A program made the translations under genes and the position numbers. A DNA stretch of 8,338 nt from Acidimicrobiia bacterium (GTDB lineage: Bacteria > Actinomycetota > Acidimicrobiia > Acidimicrobiales > Acidimicrobilacustridaceae), in the NCBI GenBank assembly GCA_018882825.1, contig VERC01000094.1:1-8338 (forward strand). Direction: 5' to 3'. The notes beneath the pieces are model-generated. The model was given only the letters and a program-made list of their open reading frames with translations. It searched no databases and was not told where the DNA came from. The stretch's first letter is position 1, and every line of letters begins with the position of its first letter. Positions 1 to 6,770 of the stretch are shown here, piece by piece.

Positions 1-363
1 CTGTTGCAGACCCGCCCCGAGCGGAAGCCGCGAGGTGGAGCCCGCCTCGGTGTAGGTGCGCGGCCCGAAGCCGGACTTGCCGTCACTGAGGTCGTCGATG
101 GTGAACGTCCACGCCCCCCGGGCGTCGGGGACGACAAGGGTCGGGGTCAGCGAGGTCGACACCCAGGTCGACGGCGTGATCTCGGTACCCACGTAGGTGG
201 GCACGAGCTGGGTGCCGCCCGCGCCACGGGGCAGGGCGGACAGTCTCGTCGGGTCACCGGACAGGCCGGATGCATTCCTCGGCGACGATGCTCCCGAGGT
301 GCACCCGGCGAGGATCGCGAGGGTGACGACGAGGACGACCAGAGGTCGCATCGCCGAGCGCAT
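1..363 (-). CDS. Putative lipoprotein, 3' end beyond window edge
   Basis: An open frame reads from ATG at 363 through position 1 without a stop, giving 121 codons of a longer protein. The N-terminus is a lipoprotein signal peptide: two arginines, a run of L/V/I residues, then the lipobox LAGC with the lipidated Cys at residue 21, so the product should be anchored on the outer face of the membrane. An in-frame ATG at residue 5 is an alternative start and still leaves a usable signal. The mature part starts with a Ser/Gly-rich stretch, followed by short beta-like segments (PTYVGTEITPSTW, AWTFTIDDL). I recognise no domain. It lies 37 bases after the stop of the upstream lipoprotein gene on the same strand, so it is probably the third gene of that operon. 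The Shine-Dalgarno site is weak. It is not an obvious copy of the two upstream paralogues. Confidence 0.75.
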   Translation of the reverse strand, partial: MRSAMRPLVVLVVTLAILAGCTSGASSPRNASGLSGDPTRLSALPRGAGGTQLVPTYVGTEITPSTWVSTSLTPTLVVPDARGAWTFTIDDLSDGKSGFGPRTYTEAGSTSRLPLGAGLQQ

Positions 364-400
364 GGTCGTCACACCGATCGTCCCCGGACCCGTTCGACCG

Positions 401-1525
401 TCAGAAGTTGGTGATGGAGACGATGGCCTGGCGGTAGTCGTCGGAGTCGGTGAGCGACGGCGTGTTGCACTTGAAGGTGGCCGTGGCCGAGGTGTTGCTC
501 ACGATGCACGTCGACTTGTTGACCCACTTGTCGCTCTCGTACTCCATCTTGATGGTGATGGTGACGGGCACACATCCCGACAACGAGTCGATGCAGTAGT
601 TCGCCGTCCACGAGTGCCCGTCCTTAGAGCCGGCCGACCTGTACGCGCCGATGAAGACCCGCCCGCCCGTCGGGATGGTCGCGAGATCGGGACTGGTGCC
701 GGCCGGATCCACGAGGAGACCGGCTCCGGGGACGGGTTCGGAACCGGCCTGGAGCGACATCGATCGACCGGAGTTGTTGTTGATGGTGATCTGCAGCGGC
801 AGGTTGCCGAGGTCCCAGTCGACCTTCGGGTTGTAGTCCTGAGTGGCACCACCGGCGATGCGGCAGGTGATGAAACTCCCGTTGACACAGGAGAACACGG
901 TGCTCGTCGTCGAATACGGCAGCGATACGTAGAGCTCGGCCTGGGCCTGTTGGAGCGAATAGGGCGCCATGTTCGAACCCACGTACGTGGTGGTCGTGAC
1001 CCCCTGGAAGATCTTGTTGGGCATGAACTGGATGGCGGCGGTGCCGAAGAACGGATTGGGGTAGGTGTAGCGGGGGCCCTTCATCTCGGCGTTCTGGGCC
1101 CAGACACCCTCGGTGCGGACTGCGCCGTAGTGGGGGCCCTCGCTCACGCAGGTGTGATCGTCGAAACTGCACCCCGCCTTGGTGACGCCCAACGGGAACT
1201 TGCCGCCGAGCACACCCGGGGCCGTGAACTTGCGGGTGCGGTTCGTCATCACGTTGCAGACGGTGGCGCTCCTGACCCACTGGAAGCCGCTGTCGCCGTT
1301 GTCGTTCTGTGGCCGCAGGCACCAGTCGTCCTTGTTGACCGAGACGTACGGATTTCCCCTCGGGCGGCTGTAGCCGGTGGTGTCGATGCCTGACGCAGCG
1401 GCGACTTCGGCGTCGGCGGCGCTGCGCTGGGTGTCGGAGTCCCTCGCCGACGAACAGGCCGAGAGCACGGGACCGAGGGCCAGTAGGAGTACCACGGCCG
1501 GGAGGAGGAATCGACGTCGGTTCAC
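401..1525 (-). CDS. Lipoprotein of unknown function, paralogue A (374 aa)
   Basis: The signal peptide runs MNRRRF, a Leu/Val core, then LSAC with the lipidated Cys at residue 24; a Ser/Asp-rich linker follows, so this is a membrane-anchored exported lipoprotein. The GTG start at 1525 is supported by AAAGGA seven bases upstream and by the signal sequence right after it. The mature protein has no domain I recognise. It looks like all-beta secreted protein, rich in Asn, Ser, Thr and Gly. It is a full-length paralogue of the gene just upstream (1538-2686): the last 130 residues, from QITINNNSGR to SITNF at the C-terminus, align without gaps at 100/130 identities. The N-terminal half is more diverged but keeps motifs such as FTAPG, PNPF, AAIQF and YVGS. 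Ten cysteines of the mature part appear conserved between the two, suggesting disulfides. The start lies 12 bases after the upstream stop, so translation is probably coupled. No function can be assigned. Confidence 0.9.
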   Translation of the reverse strand: MNRRRFLLPAVVLLLALGPVLSACSSARDSDTQRSAADAEVAAASGIDTTGYSRPRGNPYVSVNKDDWCLRPQNDNGDSGFQWVRSATVCNVMTNRTRKFTAPGVLGGKFPLGVTKAGCSFDDHTCVSEGPHYGAVRTEGVWAQNAEMKGPRYTYPNPFFGTAAIQFMPNKIFQGVTTTTYVGSNMAPYSLQQAQAELYVSLPYSTTSTVFSCVNGSFITCRIAGGATQDYNPKVDWDLGNLPLQITINNNSGRSMSLQAGSEPVPGAGLLVDPAGTSPDLATIPTGGRVFIGAYRSAGSKDGHSWTANYCIDSLSGCVPVTITIKMEYESDKWVNKSTCIVSNTSATATFKCNTPSLTDSDDYRQAIVSITNF

Positions 1526-1537
1526 TTCACATTCCTT

Positions 1538-2686
1538 TCAGAAGTTGGTTATCGAGACAATGGCCTGACGCCAGGCGTCATCGTCGTTCAGCGCGGGTTG
1601 GTTGCACTTGTAGGTGGCCGTCGCCGAGGTGTTGTTCACGAAGCACGTCGACTTGTTGACCCACTTGCCGCCCTCGTTCTCCATCTTGATGGTGATGGAC
1701 ACGGGGACGCAGCCGGACAGCGAGTCGATGCAGTAGTTGGCCGTCCACGAGTGCCCTTCGTTGGAGTTGGTCGACCGGTACCCGCCCACGATCACCCGTC
1801 CGCCGGAGGGGATGGTGGTGAGGTCGGTGCTGGTACCGCTCGGGTCGACGAGGAAGCCGACACCGGGCACCGGCCTCGATCCCGACTGGATCGACATCGG
1901 ACGTCCGGAGTTGTTGTTGATCGTGATCTGCACCGGCAGCGTGCGGAAGGTGTAGCGGGGACGGGGGAAGTCGCCGTTGACCGACCAACTGCTCCGATCG
2001 AGCGAGCAGGCGATGAACTGACCCGACCCGCGACAGTCGCCGTAGTTGTCGTCCGTCCACGGGGTGGAGAAGAACGCCTTGGCCGGGGTCTGGTTCAGGT
2101 TGAGCGGGGCCTGGGTGCTCCCCACGTAGACCAACTGCTCCGTGCCGGCCTTCTGCGCCGAGGACCGGAACTGGATGGCGGCCAGGTTGAGGAAGGGGTT
2201 CGGGGTCAGGACGCGGATGCCGTAACCGTTGTCGTTCTTGTAGTTGCGGATCCGCCCGTAACGTTTGCCGGTGGCCACGCACGGATCGCCCAGGGCCCGG
2301 TCGCCCTCGTCGTCACGACCGCATTCGGCATAGGGGACGGTGAGGGCGAACTTGTCGGACAACTGCCCGGGGGCGGTGAACCGGCTGGTCTGGTTGTCGA
2401 AAATGAAGCAGGTCGCGATGGCCGCCGCTTCGAACAACCCTGGACTGACCTCCGAACAGAACTTGTCCACGTCGACACTCGTGTTGGGGTCACCGTTGGT
2501 GCGCGTCTGGATGAACGAGTTGCCGAAGTTGCTCAGATCGGGGAACCCGGAGGCCGACCGCTGCGCGCCGTCGGATCGGGCCGCGTCGCGCAGTCCGTCC
2601 GAACAGGCGGTGGCCACCAGGGCCAGTCCGGCGACCAGGACGAGCACCGACAGAGGTCGGCGCCGGGAGTCGGGCTTCGCAGTCAT
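1538..2686 (-). CDS. Lipoprotein of unknown function, paralogue B (382 aa)
   Basis: This is the first gene of the lipoprotein operon. From ATG at 2686 the protein begins MTAKPDSRRRP, a Leu/Val/Ala core and VATAC, with the lipidated Cys at residue 28. A GTG three codons upstream (2695) would give 385 aa, but it overlaps the probable -10 hexamer TACGGT, which sits seven bases before the ATG, so I prefer the ATG and a leaderless mRNA. The mature protein is homologous end to end with paralogue A downstream. Shared landmarks are RFTAPG, PNPF, AAIQF, YVGS, QITINNNSGR, SWTANYCIDSLSGCVP, WVNKSTC and the terminal QAIVSITNF. Its cysteines match those of paralogue A at ten mature positions. Low-charge, Asn/Gly/Ser/Thr-rich sequence with alternating hydrophobics suggests a secreted beta-sandwich. 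I cannot name the family. A role at the cell surface (binding or matrix) is inference from location only. Confidence 0.9.
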   Translation of the reverse strand: MTAKPDSRRRPLSVLVLVAGLALVATACSDGLRDAARSDGAQRSASGFPDLSNFGNSFIQTRTNGDPNTSVDVDKFCSEVSPGLFEAAAIATCFIFDNQTSRFTAPGQLSDKFALTVPYAECGRDDEGDRALGDPCVATGKRYGRIRNYKNDNGYGIRVLTPNPFLNLAAIQFRSSAQKAGTEQLVYVGSTQAPLNLNQTPAKAFFSTPWTDDNYGDCRGSGQFIACSLDRSSWSVNGDFPRPRYTFRTLPVQITINNNSGRPMSIQSGSRPVPGVGFLVDPSGTSTDLTTIPSGGRVIVGGYRSTNSNEGHSWTANYCIDSLSGCVPVSITIKMENEGGKWVNKSTCFVNNTSATATYKCNQPALNDDDAWRQAIVSITNF

Positions 2687-2693
2687 GGAACGC

Positions 2694-2699
2694 ACCGTA
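2694..2699 (-). promoter_or_regulatory. -10 box of lipoprotein operon, leaderless start
   Basis: TACGGT on the minus strand fits TANNNT and is followed by exactly seven bases and the ATG at 2686, the spacing expected if transcription begins at the A of the start codon. No Shine-Dalgarno is present. No good -35 is visible at 17-18 bases. Just upstream lies an 8-base palindrome, TGACGTCA (2703-2710), which could be a protein-binding site but may be chance. Confidence 0.45.
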
Positions 2700-2732
2700 C
2701 CATGACGTCAACGCTGTTTACTTTCGCCCCGC

Positions 2733-2748
2733 CGGCGAGTCGGCGCCG
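2733..2748. terminator. Weak hairpin after asd
   Basis: A 5-bp GC-only stem (CGGCG/CGCCG, loop AGTCGG) lies just beyond the asd stop codon and before the lipoprotein operon promoter. No T-tract follows in the direction of asd transcription. It could slow or end asd transcription, but such stems are common by chance in DNA this GC-rich. Confidence 0.2.
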
Positions 2749-2749
2749 C

Positions 2750-3815
<1,066 letters not shown>

Positions 3816-3838
3816 CCCCATTGGGAAGGACCGGTCGT

Positions 3839-3876
3839 GACGGGCCGCGACGCCGTCGACGGGCCGCGATCCCGTC
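3839..3876. repeat. Two tandem 19-bp units, each a hairpin, after lysC
   Basis: Two adjacent 19-base units (3839-3857 and 3858-3876) match at 17 of 19 positions, both starting GACGGGCCGCGA. The second is a perfect 6-bp stem (GACGGG/CCCGTC) with a 7-base loop; the first has 5 of 6 pairs. They lie 11 bases beyond the lysC stop codon in the lysC-asd gap. There is no T-tract. They may act as a partial terminator or mRNA-stabilising structure separating lysC from asd, or as a protein-binding repeat. Confidence 0.55.
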
Positions 3877-3887
3877 CCGGAGGCGGT

Positions 3888-5120
3888 TCAGTCGACGTAG
3901 ACCGGGCCCTCGGCCAGACCGAACCGGTCGTGGAGCGCCTGCACGGCCAGTTCCACCTGCGCCTCGGCCACCACACAACTGACCCGGATGGCCGAGGTGG
4001 CGATCATCTCGATGTTGATGCCGTTGTCGGCCATGGTCTCGAACACGGTGGCGGCCACACCCGGATGGGACTTCATCCCGGCGCCGACCACGCTGACCCG
4101 GGCGATGGCCGGCTCACTGGTCACTCGGCTGGCCCCGATCTCGGCGGCATGGCTCTCGCAGATCGAGATGGCGGACGACAGTTCACCGTGGGGCACGGTG
4201 AACGAGATGTCGGTGACACCGTGGTCGGAGGTGTTCTGCACGATGAGGTCGACATTGATGTCCGCGTCGGCCAGGGCCCGGAAGACGCGGGCGGCGATGC
4301 CCGGTCGGTCGGCGACACCGCCGATGGTGACCTTGGCCTCGTCGGCATCGTGGACGACGGCCGAGACGATGGCCTGTTCCATGGACGGATCCTCCTCGGT
4401 GACGATCGTTCCGGGTTCCCAGGTGAACGCGGAGCGCACGTGCAGGTCGACCTTGTGGGTGCGGGCGAACTCGACACACCGCATCGCCGGTTTGGGACAG
4501 CCGTTGGCCGTCATCTCCAACAACTCGTCGAAGCTGACCCGATCCATCTTGCGGGCGTTCGACACGATCCGCGGGTCGGTGGTGAACACCCCGGTGACAT
4601 CGGTGTAGAGCTCGCACGAATCGGCGCCCAGCGCGTGGGCCAGCGCCACGGCCGTCGTGTCGGAACCACCACGACCGAGGAAGGTCACGTTGTTCTCGGG
4701 TGAGACACCCTGGGCACCACCGACGACGGCCACCCGTCCGGCGGCGAGGGCCTCGACCACCCGAGTGGGTCGCACCTCGACGATCTTGGCGTTGCGATGG
4801 GTGGAGTCGGTGAGGAAGCCGGCCTGCGAGCCGGTGAACGATTCGGCCTCGATGCCCCGGTCGGCGATGGCCATGCACAGCAGCGCCATGGCCTTGCGCT
4901 CCCCGGCGGTGACGAGCATGTCCATCTCGCGCCCCGGTCGGGTGTCGGACACCTCGGCGGCGATGCGCAACAGATCGTCGGTCTCCTTGCCCATGGCGGA
5001 GATGACCACCACCACCTGGTCACCGCGCCGCACGGTGCGGGCCACGTGATCGGCCACGGCTCGCATGCGGTCGGGATCACCGACCGAGGTGCCACCGAAC
5101 TTCTGGACGAGGAGGGCCAC
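3888..5120 (-). CDS. lysC: Aspartate kinase, two ACT domains (410 aa)
   Basis: This enzyme phosphorylates aspartate with ATP, the first committed step of the aspartate family pathway. From GTG at 5120 the protein begins MALLVQKFGGTSVG, so KFGGTSV lies at residues 7-13 as in the family. Further motifs are TAGER (71-75), GRGGSDTTA (149-157) and TDVTGVFTTDPR (173-184). Two ACT domains fill about residues 262-410, with VQNTSDHGVTDISF and VGAGMKSHPGV matching the feedback-regulated actinobacterial enzymes; in those the effectors are lysine plus threonine. The frame stays open far upstream (to 6530), but that part is antisense to two other genes, and KFGGTSV fixes the start. TAGCGT seven bases before the GTG implies a leaderless mRNA. 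Unusual: the stretch GCPKPAMR (207-214) replaces the common GAKVLxxR-type segment. A second start inside the gene is described separately. Confidence 0.97.
   Translation of the reverse strand: MALLVQKFGGTSVGDPDRMRAVADHVARTVRRGDQVVVVISAMGKETDDLLRIAAEVSDTRPGREMDMLVTAGERKAMALLCMAIADRGIEAESFTGSQAGFLTDSTHRNAKIVEVRPTRVVEALAAGRVAVVGGAQGVSPENNVTFLGRGGSDTTAVALAHALGADSCELYTDVTGVFTTDPRIVSNARKMDRVSFDELLEMTANGCPKPAMRCVEFARTHKVDLHVRSAFTWEPGTIVTEEDPSMEQAIVSAVVHDADEAKVTIGGVADRPGIAARVFRALADADINVDLIVQNTSDHGVTDISFTVPHGELSSAISICESHAAEIGASRVTSEPAIARVSVVGAGMKSHPGVAATVFETMADNGINIEMIATSAIRVSCVVAEAQVELAVQALHDRFGLAEGPVYVD
4380..4396 (-). promoter_or_regulatory. Internal RBS and ATG for aspartokinase beta subunit
   Basis: AGGAGG (4396-4391), an 8-base spacer and an in-frame ATG (4382-4380) lie inside lysC. 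Starting there gives a 164-residue protein, ending at 3888, made of the two ACT domains only. It begins MEQAIVSAVV, which aligns with the beta subunit start MEEAVLTGVA known from Corynebacterium glutamicum lysC. In that species alpha and beta come from the same gene and form an alpha2beta2 enzyme. This is the strongest Shine-Dalgarno sequence I found in the window. Confidence 0.65.
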
Positions 5121-5127
5121 GGGCGAG

Positions 5128-5133
5128 ACGCTA
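5128..5133 (-). promoter_or_regulatory. lysC -10 box, leaderless start
   Basis: TAGCGT on the minus strand is followed by seven bases and the lysC GTG. There is no Shine-Dalgarno and no convincing -35 at 17-19 bases. The same hexamer with the same 7-base spacing stands before the methyltransferase-like gene at 7986. Confidence 0.5.
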
Positions 5134-5165
5134 CCGGTCGCCCCTGTCCGTTCCGGAATCGCTCC

Positions 5166-5171
5166 TAGGCT
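5166..5171 (+). promoter_or_regulatory. Cyclophilin gene -10 box, leaderless start
   Basis: TAGGCT is followed by six bases and the GTG at 5178, with no Shine-Dalgarno. It faces the lysC -10 box 32 bases away, so two divergent promoters share the 57 bases between the start codons and could interfere with each other. Confidence 0.4.
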
Positions 5172-5177
5172 CGGAGC

Positions 5178-6020
5178 GTGGGCACCAACTCCGACCGTCG
5201 TCGCCGCGAATCCGAGCGGGAGCGCCGACAGGCGGCGATCCAGCGCCAGCGGGCCCGAGTGGAACGACGGCGGAAGTTCATGGCCGCCGGCATCGCCGCC
5301 GTGGTGGTGTTGGCCGGTTTCGCCGGCTTCCTCGGTTCGCGGAGCACCCGTGACTCGACCACGACGACCACGGCATCGACCACCACGTCGACCGCGCTGC
5401 CGGCCGATGGCGTGGCGCCCGTGCCGGCTGCGCCCGGGGCGACACTGACCGGTCCGACCCCGTGTCCGGCCGAGGACGGCTCGTCGCCCCGCACCACCCG
5501 GTTCGCCTCGGCCCCGCCCACGTGCATCGACACGAGCCGTTTCCTGCGGGCCCGCTTCAGCACGACGGCCGGCGACTTCACGGTGCAGTTGAACCCGCGA
5601 CTGGCCCCGCAGACCGTCAACACCTTCGTGGTGCTGGCCCGGTACCGCTACTACGACGGCCAACCGCTCACCACCGTGCGCACCCGCGGGTCGTTCTCGT
5701 TCGGCATGGCCTTCACCGGTGGCGGCGGCGAGCCGGGCTTCGCCATACCCGGCGAAGTACCCGCTGGGGGCACCGTGTTCACGCCCGGTTCGCTGTCGAT
5801 GGCGCCGGCCTCGGCGTCGAACGGCATCGGCGGACGACTCGTCCTGGCCACGTTCGAAGCGGCGCCGGGCAACGATCAGGACGTCACGCCCCTCGGGATC
5901 ATGCTCGACGGTGACGACACGCTCACCGCCATCGACGCGCTGGCCAGTCGCACCGGACTCCCGACCACGCCCGTGTCGATCCGCTCGATCACCATCACCA
6001 CCGGCGGCACCATCTCCTGA
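5178..6020 (+). CDS. Membrane-anchored cyclophilin-like protein, catalytic residues degenerate (280 aa)
   Basis: The order is a very basic N-tail (residues 4-33, Arg/Glu-rich), one TM helix (about 35-52), a Thr/Ser-rich linker with five consecutive Thr (61-65), and a cyclophilin domain from about 124 to the end. The positive N-side places the domain outside the membrane. Family signatures are FSTTAGDFTVQLNP, LAPQTVNTFVVLARYRYYDG and TPGSLSMA. The catalytic centre does not fit: the FHRV segment, which carries the essential Arg, reads LTTV (164-167), the GFMIQGG segment reads GSFSFG, and the GSQFF segment reads GIGGRL. So the fold is probably kept but normal prolyl isomerase activity may be lost. 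Two Cys (96 and 116) precede the domain. GTG at 5178 is chosen for its leaderless promoter and because the next gene has the same kind of basic tail; Met35 is the alternative. It is divergent from lysC and 40 bases upstream of the FKBP gene. Confidence 0.85.
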   Translation: MGTNSDRRRRESERERRQAAIQRQRARVERRRKFMAAGIAAVVVLAGFAGFLGSRSTRDSTTTTTASTTTSTALPADGVAPVPAAPGATLTGPTPCPAEDGSSPRTTRFASAPPTCIDTSRFLRARFSTTAGDFTVQLNPRLAPQTVNTFVVLARYRYYDGQPLTTVRTRGSFSFGMAFTGGGGEPGFAIPGEVPAGGTVFTPGSLSMAPASASNGIGGRLVLATFEAAPGNDQDVTPLGIMLDGDDTLTAIDALASRTGLPTTPVSIRSITITTGGTIS

Positions 6021-6045
6021 CGGAAATCTCGGCCGGGCGAATTGG

Positions 6046-6051
6046 TAGCGT
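6046..6051 (+). promoter_or_regulatory. FKBP gene -10 box
   Basis: TAGCGT lies nine bases before the ATG at 6061, within the 40-base gap after the cyclophilin stop. No Shine-Dalgarno is present. The FKBP gene may thus have its own nearly leaderless transcript besides read-through from the cyclophilin gene. Confidence 0.4.
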
Positions 6052-6060
6052 CCTGCGCCG

Positions 6061-6741
6061 ATGGGGTCGACCAAACGTGAACGCAAGAAGGCCGGCCACC
6101 GCGCCCGCCTCGAACTGGAGCATCGACTCGACCGACGCGACCGACGCCGTCGCCGGGCACTGACCATCGGCGCATCCGTCGTGGGCGTGATCGCCTTCGG
6201 CGCGCTGCTCTGGGCCGTGAGCAAGCCGGGCACCCCGACCACCACGGCGGCCAGCACCTCGACCTCGTCGACCTCGTCGACGTTGTTCCCCGAGTTGCCG
6301 TCGGCCGCCGGCAAACCGTGCGTCGACGTGGCCAATCCCCTACCGGCCGGCGCACCGTCGGTGCCGATGCCGGTGGGCACGGTTCCCACCTCGCTGGTGG
6401 TGACCGACCTGACCGTGGGCTCGGGCGCACCCGTGGTCGCCACTGACGACGTGACGGTCCAGTACATCGGTGTCGCCTGCTCGACCGGTCTCATCTTCGA
6501 CTCGACGTGGACCCGCGGACAGCCGGCCACCTTCGGACTCGATCAGGTGATCCCCGGCTGGACCCAGGGACTGGTCGGCATGCAACCCGGCGGTCGACGC
6601 CTGCTGGTGATCCCGTCCGACCTCGGGTACGGCCCGTCGGGTCAGGGCGCCAAGATCGGACCGGACGAGGCGCTGGTCTTCGTGGTCGACCTCATCTCGG
6701 CCACACCGGCGCCCACACCCACCACCGCCGCGCCGAACTGA
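6061..6741 (+). CDS. Membrane-anchored FKBP-type peptidyl-prolyl isomerase (226 aa)
   Basis: The protein has a basic N-tail (residues 5-32), one TM helix (about 34-53), a Thr/Ser-rich linker (59-75), an extracytoplasmic FKBP domain (about 111-213) and a short Pro/Thr/Ala tail. The FKBP pocket is complete: VQY (Y135), IFDS (F146, D147), TFGL (F158), QVIPGW (V163, I164, W167), LGYGP (Y190) and LVFVVDL (F207). The enzyme should therefore speed cis/trans isomerisation of X-Pro bonds in exported proteins outside the membrane. ATG at 6061 is supported by the start of the basic tail and by the TAGCGT box nine bases upstream. Its build mirrors the cyclophilin-like protein before it, although the domains are unrelated, which suggests they work on the same side and perhaps the same clients. 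It converges on the S51 gene at 6761. Confidence 0.95.
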   Translation: MGSTKRERKKAGHRARLELEHRLDRRDRRRRRALTIGASVVGVIAFGALLWAVSKPGTPTTTAASTSTSSTSSTLFPELPSAAGKPCVDVANPLPAGAPSVPMPVGTVPTSLVVTDLTVGSGAPVVATDDVTVQYIGVACSTGLIFDSTWTRGQPATFGLDQVIPGWTQGLVGMQPGGRRLLVIPSDLGYGPSGQGAKIGPDEALVFVVDLISATPAPTPTTAAPN

Positions 6742-6743
6742 GA

Positions 6744-6770
6744 CCGGCACCGACGGACGGTCAGTGCCGG
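6744..6770. terminator. Bidirectional hairpin between convergent genes
   Basis: A perfect 7-bp stem, CCGGCAC (6744-6750) and GTGCCGG (6764-6770), with a 13-base loop spans the 19-base gap between the FKBP stop and the stop of the convergent S51 gene, and includes the last codons of the latter. There is no T-tract, as is common in high-GC actinobacteria. It could end transcription from both sides. Confidence 0.5.

Noticed and set aside
197..1393. 398-codon open frame on the plus strand
   Set aside because: It mirrors lipoprotein A and the partial lipoprotein; low-complexity Gly/Val/Arg translation and no plausible start signal.
2687..2695. GTG at 2695 as start of lipoprotein B
   Set aside because: It overlaps the TACGGT box that fits a leaderless start at ATG 2686, and has no ribosome binding site. 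It cannot be fully excluded.
2703..2710. TGACGTCA palindrome as an operator
   Set aside because: A single 8-base palindrome without a second copy nearby is expected by chance often enough; mentioned only with the promoter.
5121..6530. Upstream extension of lysC to an 880-codon frame
   Set aside because: KFGGTSV sits at residue 7 from GTG 5120, as in the family, and the extension is antisense to the cyclophilin and FKBP genes.
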